Shown here: positions 53,763 to 59,036 of the stretch, piece after piece | Numbering within the stretch: the stretch's first letter is position 1 | Layout: the number at the start of each line of letters is the position of its first letter | Source of the DNA: Bacilli bacterium | Lineage (GTDB): Bacteria > Bacillota_I > Bacilli_A > RF39 > UBA660 | Reading direction: 5' to 3' | DNA: 59,036 bases | NCBI GenBank assembly: GCA_028708945.1 | Contig: JAQVXV010000002.1 | Coordinates: 54,284-113,319, forward strand | Notes under the pieces: generated by a model | What the model was told of the DNA's origin: nothing | The model's input: the letters and a program-made list of their open reading frames with translations, nothing else | Database searches by the model: none | Program-made: the position numbers and the translations under genes

Positions 53763-54242
53763 TTAATTCATATTTCTTTGAATAAAACCTTTAGTTTCAT
53801 AATTTTTGCCACACTTTAAAAATGGGCTATAATTAAATTTATCGTCAGTATAACCTACACTTACATAACCGATACATTTAATAGTGTTATCCTTTAAATC
53901 ATATACAAAATCAATATAACTATTAGATTCTAAACTTGCTAAATCTAATTTTAGATGATTTGCATCTACTTCAGTATATTGCATTTCTAATATATAGTTA
54001 TTAGCAGCCTTTTTCATATTCTCTTCAATTGTTTGGTATTCTTTATTATAGTCAATTTTTTTATCTACTTTTGAAGTTGCTTCTTCTTTTATATCATTAT
54101 CAGTCGATGTATTAATTGTTTCATCACCAGTTATTTCGATATTTAATTTTTCAACGGCAATAGAAGTAGATATGAATAAAGCTACTCCTAAAACACAGAT
54201 CCAAACGATCATTACTTTTAAACCCCATCCACGATTATTCAT
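53763..54242 (-). CDS. Membrane-anchored protein with GWGL N-terminus
   Basis: A 159-residue protein with an unusual N-terminus, NNRGWGLKVMIVWICVLG, leading directly into one long hydrophobic helix (about 8-29) and a soluble domain of about 120 residues. The layout and spacing recall pseudopilins (short positive leader, Gly, helix, small C-terminal domain with two cysteines), but the cleavage motif GFTL is replaced by GWGL. No family is assigned. Ribosome binding site AAGGAGG. Confidence 0.72.
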   Translation of the reverse strand: MNNRGWGLKVMIVWICVLGVALFISTSIAVEKLNIEITGDETINTSTDNDIKEEATSKVDKKIDYNKEYQTIEENMKKAANNYILEMQYTEVDANHLKLDLASLESNSYIDFVYDLKDNTIKCIGYVSVGYTDDKFNYSPFLKCGKNYETKGFIQRNMN

Positions 54243-54252
54243 AAATACCTCC

Positions 54253-54921
54253 TTAAAACAAGGTAATGTCTTTCATCTCATCTTTAAAACGATATAAATT
54301 AGCAGGTCTTCCATTAAAGCCTGTATTTTTCTCATTAGTATATTCAATTAAATCTAAACTGATGAACTTTTTCCTAAAGTTTCTGCGATCTAATTTTTTA
54401 TCTAATATTTGTTCATATACTCTTTGAATTTCCGGTAATGTGAAATCACTTGGAAACAAAATTCTTAAGATGTTACTATTAACAATTTTTCTTTTAAAAA
54501 AATTTAAATTTTTATTAATAATTATATTGTGATCATATCCTAATTTAGGCAAATCGGTGATTTTAAACCATTCACTTTCGATTTCTTCTCGCTCTTCTCT
54601 TTTATATTGTGCAGTTACGATATCAACTAAACCTAAAAAAGATGTAGCAATTATTCTTTCTTCTGGATTTCTATCTATTTGACTAGTTGTAAAAGACTGT
54701 TCGATATAAACATTAGTTAATCCCAATTGTTCAAATACGGCATCACTAATATTATCTTCTAAGGTTTCGTTATTATCTAACACATTACCTGGTAAAATCC
54801 AATATCCTTTATATGGCTCTGTTTTTTTACGGATTAATAATACTTTTAAATCTCCTTTGTCGACTGTAAAAACTGTTATTAAACTTTCAACATAATTCAT
54901 TTTTTCTTTATTTAAAATCAT
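54253..54921 (-). CDS. NrtR-like regulator (Nudix domain plus winged helix)
   Basis: 222 residues: a Nudix fold (about 8-145) followed by a winged-helix domain (about 155-222) typical of the NrtR family, which represses NAD-related genes in response to ADP-ribose. The Nudix box is degraded: where active enzymes have REUxEExG, this protein reads DAVFEQLG, so the metal-binding Glu residues are mostly lost. A ligand-sensing repressor without hydrolase activity is likely. Its target genes are not evident here. Confidence 0.85.
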   Translation of the reverse strand: MILNKEKMNYVESLITVFTVDKGDLKVLLIRKKTEPYKGYWILPGNVLDNNETLEDNISDAVFEQLGLTNVYIEQSFTTSQIDRNPEERIIATSFLGLVDIVTAQYKREEREEIESEWFKITDLPKLGYDHNIIINKNLNFFKRKIVNSNILRILFPSDFTLPEIQRVYEQILDKKLDRRNFRKKFISLDLIEYTNEKNTGFNGRPANLYRFKDEMKDITLF

Positions 54922-55040
54922 TTAAGACTCTCCTTTGTGTAACAATCACAATACAACATAATTGTGTTTTTGTCAAATAAAAGTAGAATATTCTTAAAAA
55001 ACTATAAAATTTTTATAATAATCTAATTTTGTTTAAATTT

Positions 55041-55313
55041 TTATTTTTTTAATAGAAAATATTTACATTCATATGAACAATATTTTTTAATATAATCATC
55101 TATTTTTTCTATATTATTAGTTTGATTAAATCTTTTATTTTTTTTATCACAAAAACCTTTTAGCCTCAATTTTCCATAAGACCAATCACCAAATACATAA
55201 TCGTATTCATCGAAATAATCGGTTAATTTATCAGTTACTTCTGATAAATCAAAGCCTTCTTTATATTCTTTTATTAGTTCATATTCTTTTCCATTTATTA
55301 ATACTTTTTTCAA
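55041..55313 (-). CDS. yutD: YutD family protein
   Basis: A 90-residue member of the YutD (DUF1027) family: NGKEYELIKEYKEGFD, YDYVFGDWSYGKLRLKGF and a C-terminal YCSYECKYFLLKK. Function unknown. It starts with TTG (55311-55313), overlapping the TGA of the DUF4015 gene, with AAAGGA upstream. yutD is near yunB in B. subtilis too. Confidence 0.85.
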   Translation of the reverse strand: MKKVLINGKEYELIKEYKEGFDLSEVTDKLTDYFDEYDYVFGDWSYGKLRLKGFCDKKNKRFNQTNNIEKIDDYIKKYCSYECKYFLLKK

Positions 55314-57034
55314 CTTAAATAATCCTTTCTGAATGCTGGTTTTAAGGAAGTATATTTATCAATACTTGAACCAGAATTCCAAGTCATATAACCACCTGTT
55401 AAACCGGCATCATATAATCCTTGTATTTGATTTCCAATCATTGTTGAATCGTATACTATATTTGGCGAATAAATAGCATTATAAGCTTGAATCCATGTCC
55501 TAACAATTGCTGGCGTTTCTATTTCTTTTTGTCTTGACATAACTGTCTTTCCCCATAAATTAAGTAAAGTATAAGGTTGTTCCCAAGGAACTGGTAAACC
55601 ATATTCTCCTTTTGAGAAGTGATCTGGATAAGGCATACCACTTATAATATCGACAACATTTGATATTGCAGCCCAATATTGACCATATGCTGCTACATAA
55701 TTGTTAGCACTTTCTCCAAAAACATCAGCTGAAACATAAGCATTTACGGCATGTATTTCATCACAAGCATACATTAAGAAAGCTTGTATTGCTTGAGCCT
55801 TTGATTCATTATAATTATTTTTCATATTAACTAAACCTTGACTTTCAATTGAACCAGTACGATCCGGAAATCTTACATAATCAAATTGAATTTCATGGAA
55901 TCCCATTTCTTTAACAGATTCGATTGCTAAAGCTACATTGAATTCCCATACATCTCTTGAAAATACACTTGGCCAATATGAACCATTGTGTTTATAAGGT
56001 TTATTAGTACTAGTAGAGGTAATTGCACTTTCAGGATGATCCCCTACATAGTAACTGTCCTTAAATATAGTTATTCTACCAATAACATAAAAACCGGCAT
56101 CTTTTAATTTTTTAATTGCTTTTCTATATCCTTCATATGTATTAATTGCTCTTGCATAATTAGTAGGTGAATATTTTTTCATAGCATTTGCAGGATATCC
56201 TGGTGAGGTGTTATCTTTTATATCGACAACAAAAGCATTTATATTGCTGTCTTTAGCAATTTTTATATATGCATCTACATTACCTACTACACCAGCATTT
56301 AAGTAAAGACTCCTTACCTCTTTCGGCATAACGTTATCTTCAAAAGATGCTTTTTGATAAGGATAGTAATCTAAGGTCCCAGCATTCCCGCCACCAAAGC
56401 GATTACCTCTATTTTGATGGATTTGTAAATTGCCTTTATAATCATAGTATCTTTTAGCTTCTTCTTCTGTTTTAACTAAATATTTACTATAAACAAAACC
56501 TTCTAATTTATCCGTTTTTATTTTATATTTATTTACATTACCCTCTTTATCTATTTTATCAAAACCTATTATTTCTAACACTTTTCCCTTAGTTACATGA
56601 CCTTTAATAGTACTTTCTTTTTCATCTTCATAAACTGTTGCCGGTGTTCTAACATATAATGTTTTTTCTTGAACACTCTCTTCTAATTTTAAAACGATGT
56701 TTTCTTCTTTAATCAGATAATTTTTTTTGTCATAAATAATCTTTGTATATTCATCAACTACATTATCATTTTCATCTTTTTGTGCTACTTTTCTACTATT
56801 ATAAGTAATTTCTGTACCACGCACTACTTCTATTGCTTCTTTAAATTCCATATCATATAGCTGAATTTTATTTTCAATTGAACCTAAATAACCAGTACTG
56901 TTTGTTGAAACTAAACTTGACGCTGTTTTAACAATAAAAGAAAAACCTTTTATCAATAAGAATATTATTAATAATAATATCGCTAAAAATAAAAACAATC
57001 TATCAATTCTAATTTTTTTGTATTTTTTCTTCAT
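55310..57034 (-). CDS. DUF4015 putative glycoside hydrolase with SH3-like domain
   Basis: 574 residues: an N-terminal transmembrane anchor (about 12-33), an SH3-like module (about 125-190), then a TIM-barrel-like DUF4015 domain (about 235-574) with VVDIKDN, YVIGRITIFKD, EIQFDYVRFPD and a closing GGYMTWNSG. The acidic residues at strand ends fit a glycosidase, but no activity is established for the family. Start chosen at ATG 57032-57034 after AGGTGAT. Likely extracellular and wall-associated. Confidence 0.88.
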   Translation of the reverse strand: MKKKYKKIRIDRLFLFLAILLLIIFLLIKGFSFIVKTASSLVSTNSTGYLGSIENKIQLYDMEFKEAIEVVRGTEITYNSRKVAQKDENDNVVDEYTKIIYDKKNYLIKEENIVLKLEESVQEKTLYVRTPATVYEDEKESTIKGHVTKGKVLEIIGFDKIDKEGNVNKYKIKTDKLEGFVYSKYLVKTEEEAKRYYDYKGNLQIHQNRGNRFGGGNAGTLDYYPYQKASFEDNVMPKEVRSLYLNAGVVGNVDAYIKIAKDSNINAFVVDIKDNTSPGYPANAMKKYSPTNYARAINTYEGYRKAIKKLKDAGFYVIGRITIFKDSYYVGDHPESAITSTSTNKPYKHNGSYWPSVFSRDVWEFNVALAIESVKEMGFHEIQFDYVRFPDRTGSIESQGLVNMKNNYNESKAQAIQAFLMYACDEIHAVNAYVSADVFGESANNYVAAYGQYWAAISNVVDIISGMPYPDHFSKGEYGLPVPWEQPYTLLNLWGKTVMSRQKEIETPAIVRTWIQAYNAIYSPNIVYDSTMIGNQIQGLYDAGLTGGYMTWNSGSSIDKYTSLKPAFRKDYLS

Positions 57035-57078
57035 CACTATCACCTATGATAATTATAACATGAATGATTGTATTTTTA

Positions 57079-57816
57079 TCAATTATTTTGATTAAATGGA
57101 ATAGTTTTAGTTCCAAAACCACCATAGTAAAAGTCAGGAATATTTCCTTGTATTATTTTAACGGAAAGTGGTATTGTAGTTTCTACTTCTATTACTTTAG
57201 AAGATACCGGTAAAACCATTTTTTCACTTACTTTTAATTTTAAAAAAGTTTCTAAAAGAGCATTGTTTATCCCATAGTTTGTGACCTTAGTCTCAACATT
57301 AGATAAAACATCACCAGTTAAATTTATCCTAACTGGAACCTTAGGGCCTAAATTAGCAAGTAAAGAATTATTAAATACAGCTTTCATTGGTATTTCAAAA
57401 ATTATTCCCTCTTTAAAGTTTTTGTTTTTATAATCTGTTAAGTTATTATTTAATCTTAAGTTTTCTACAGTTCCGTTTTCAATTTGTTTTAAATTATATT
57501 GAATTTTAGCAACGACATCTAAAATAAAACGATTTACTAAAACAGGATCTAAATCAATAGTAATTATTTTACCATCCAAGTCTTTATCTATAACATATAT
57601 ATCATTCAATTGCTCTAACATATCTTTGGTAACTGATTGATTAATAATAATGCTTGAAAATTTCTTAGTTTCTATTTCGGCATATTCTAGTAATAAAGGT
57701 GATATTACCTTATTGATTTGATTGAAAGTATAAATCAAAAAAATAAACAGTAATACTATTATTGTTGGTATAAAATTTATTCTTTTTTGTTTTCTTTTAG
57801 TTTTCATTCTTTTCAT
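57079..57816 (-). CDS. yunB: Sporulation protein YunB
   Basis: A 245-residue membrane protein: a very basic N-terminus, one transmembrane helix (about 15-34) and an extracytoplasmic domain with NNSLLANLGPKVPVRINLTGDV and the C-terminal half typical of YunB. yunB is mother-cell expressed in B. subtilis. No clear ribosome binding site is seen before the ATG; a second ATG three codons in is possible. It lies 44 bases upstream of the DUF4015 gene on the same strand. Confidence 0.88.
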   Translation of the reverse strand: MKRMKTKRKQKRINFIPTIIVLLFIFLIYTFNQINKVISPLLLEYAEIETKKFSSIIINQSVTKDMLEQLNDIYVIDKDLDGKIITIDLDPVLVNRFILDVVAKIQYNLKQIENGTVENLRLNNNLTDYKNKNFKEGIIFEIPMKAVFNNSLLANLGPKVPVRINLTGDVLSNVETKVTNYGINNALLETFLKLKVSEKMVLPVSSKVIEVETTIPLSVKIIQGNIPDFYYGGFGTKTIPFNQNN

Positions 57817-57843
57817 AATAAATAATATGAAAAAATGTTAGTT

Positions 57844-58365
57844 TTATTTATCACTAACAATTATATTATTAAAATCAATATCTAATAACTGATCTAATCT
57901 ATCGATCACTATAAAACCTTTAGAACTTAATTTAATAGAAAACCTAACCCCTATACCGTCTTCTTTTTCCCACTCAATTAAATTTTCTGTATAATCGTCT
58001 ACTAATATAGCTCCTTTTGTTTGAACCATTTTTGTCTTATGAATTTTTTTAGGTACTGGAATAATAGTGATATCTTTAAAATATTGTCTAATATAATTTA
58101 CTTTTTCAACCGCTTCTTGTAGAGTTACAACGTGGGTTAGAATTGCAACATTGAATTTATTTGAATCTAATATTTTTTGAAGACAGTTTATACTATCATT
58201 TATAATTGTAGCATTTTCAAGTAATTTTTTCCAATCTAAATTTTCATAAAATAACATAATCGCTTCTTCATCGGCCTTGTTTAATCCTAAGTCCTCTATC
58301 ATTTTATAAGATAATTCTACTGTGTTTAACATTACGCCATCAAAATCAATATACAAATTTTTCAT
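57844..58365 (-). CDS. HAD family phosphatase, 5'-nucleotidase-like
   Basis: 173 residues with HAD motif I DFDGVMLNT, motif II ILTH, and motif IV ILVDDYTEN, plus a basic KKIHKTK segment that supplies the motif III lysine. The small cap and LVDDYTENL ending resemble the 5'(3')-deoxyribonucleotidase branch. The substrate is not certain. AAGGAGAA precedes the start. Confidence 0.8.
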   Translation of the reverse strand: MKNLYIDFDGVMLNTVELSYKMIEDLGLNKADEEAIMLFYENLDWKKLLENATIINDSINCLQKILDSNKFNVAILTHVVTLQEAVEKVNYIRQYFKDITIIPVPKKIHKTKMVQTKGAILVDDYTENLIEWEKEDGIGVRFSIKLSSKGFIVIDRLDQLLDIDFNNIIVSDK

Positions 58366-58424
58366 AAATTCTCCTTTACAACTTGTGTGATTATTATTAT
58401 ATCAAAAGAGATTATTATAAGCAA

Positions 58425-58448
58425 CAAAAAAGAAGGTATTATCCTTCT
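58425..58448 (-). terminator. Terminator after rplT
   Basis: Minus strand: AGAAGG, a short loop and CCTTCT followed by Ts, overlapping the rplT stop codon. Confidence 0.8.
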
Positions 58449-59014
58449 AATGCTTCTAATAATTCAGCTTTTTTCATAGAAGTATAACCTTCTATTTTTT
58501 TATCTTTTGCTATTTGTTTTAATTCTGCAACTGTCTTAGAAGAAAGTTCTTTTTTTACTTCAACTTTTTCTTCTTTTGGTTGAACTTTTTCTTTTTTTAC
58601 TTCAACTTTTTCTTCTTTTGGTTGAACCTTCTTTTCAGTCTTTGGAATTTCAAACTTTCCTTCTAAAGATTTTTTTGCAAGTTCTACTAAATCTTTAAAT
58701 GCTTGTGGACTATCGATTGCTATTTCACTTAACATTTTACGATTCACAGCAATATTTGCTTTTGATAATCCATTTATAAACTTAGAATAACTGATTCCAT
58801 TTTCACGGCATGCAGCATTTATTCTAATTATCCATAATTTTCTAAATTCTCTTTTCTTTTGTCTACGATCTCTAAATGCATATTTTCCTGAATGCATTAC
58901 TTGTTCTTTTGCTGTTTTATAAAGTCTATGTTTACTTCCAAAATATCCCTTTGCTTGTTTTAGTACTTTTTTGTGGCGTGCTTTACTTATTGCTCCACTC
59001 TTTACTCTTGTCAT
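58439..59014 (-). CDS. rplT: 50S ribosomal protein L20 with C-terminal SAP/Rho-N-like extension
   Basis: Residues 1-118 are a standard L20 ([19 protein letters not shown] through the [11 protein letters not shown] helix). Normal L20 ends there; this one continues to 191. A Lys/Glu linker holds two exact 14-residue repeats (129-142, 143-156). A final 35-residue domain ([15 protein letters not shown], then [14 protein letters not shown]) resembles Rho N-terminal or SAP nucleic-acid-binding modules. The gene for L35 would normally lie just upstream, beyond the window edge. Confidence 0.93.
   Translation of the reverse strand: MTRVKSGAISKARHKKVLKQAKGYFGSKHRLYKTAKEQVMHSGKYAFRDRRQKKREFRKLWIIRINAACRENGISYSKFINGLSKANIAVNRKMLSEIAIDSPQAFKDLVELAKKSLEGKFEIPKTEKKVQPKEEKVEVKKEKVQPKEEKVEVKKELSSKTVAELKQIAKDKKIEGYTSMKKAELLEALEG
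58547..58630 (-). repeat. Two tandem 42-base repeats in the L20 linker
   Basis: Encodes [14 protein letters not shown] twice in a row (residues 129-156 of L20). The DNA of the two units is nearly identical, suggesting a recent duplication or ongoing slippage. Confidence 0.85.
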
Positions 59015-59036
59015 ATAAATCTCCTTCCTACTATAT

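Overview
The window is a very AT-rich, tightly packed chromosomal segment from an endospore-forming low-GC Gram-positive bacterium (Firmicutes, class Bacilli). The gene order repeatedly matches Bacillus subtilis neighbourhoods: spoVID-ysxE, recU-ponA, dnaD-nth, gatCAB, der...spoIVA, ylbM/yceD/rpmF, yabP-yabQ-divIC, yabG-veg-spoVG, prfB-ftsE-ftsX, rpsL-rpsG-fusA-tuf, and yutD with yunB nearby. Short intergenic gaps, compact proteins and several lineage-specific membrane proteins suggest an uncultured, gut-type Bacilli lineage (RF39- or Erysipelotrichia-like). That placement is inference. TGA is used as a normal stop, so the genetic code is standard.

Layout. 1-4.1 kb: the start of a STAS-domain protein, an unknown anchored protein, and the spore-coat pair spoVID-ysxE. 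4.2-9.1 kb: a BrkB-type membrane protein, a receptor-like protein with a degenerate GGDEF domain, a CamS lipoprotein and a dCMP deaminase. 9.3-15.5 kb: recU-ponA facing nth-dnaD-cca, then HU. 15.5-22.5 kb: one operon under an Asn-specific T-box riboswitch, with three tRNA-Asn genes followed by gatC-gatA-gatB-asnS-aspS. 22.5-30 kb: a zinc-ribbon membrane protein, spoIVA, an ABC transporter trio, spoVIF, der and ysxC. 30-34 kb: rodA and a pseudopilin/lipoprotein/pseudopilin-LRR trio. 34-39 kb: rpmF-yceD, tmcAL, mutM, gpmI and pduL. 38.8-42.8 kb: gerQ, lemA, divIC-yabQ-yabP, yabG-veg-spoVG and a lipoprotein. 42.8-49.3 kb: ftsX-ftsE-prfB (with the programmed frameshift), topA and a FemABX transferase. 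49.4-53.7 kb: the str operon. 53.8-59 kb: a GWGL membrane protein, an NrtR-like regulator, yutD, a DUF4015 glycosidase-like protein, yunB, a HAD phosphatase and an L20 protein with an extra C-terminal domain.

How the genes work together. Most of the window is core machinery: translation, cell-wall synthesis, division and repair. About ten sporulation genes (spoVID, ysxE, spoIVA, spoVIF, gerQ, yabP, yabQ, yabG, spoVG, yunB) are scattered through it, which supports real endospore formation. The most distinctive element is the T-box operon, where the riboswitch that senses uncharged tRNA-Asn controls transcription of tRNA-Asn genes as well as AsnRS. Those tRNA genes also carry an unusual C in place of the nearly universal U55. 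I saw no mobile element, prophage or CRISPR array.
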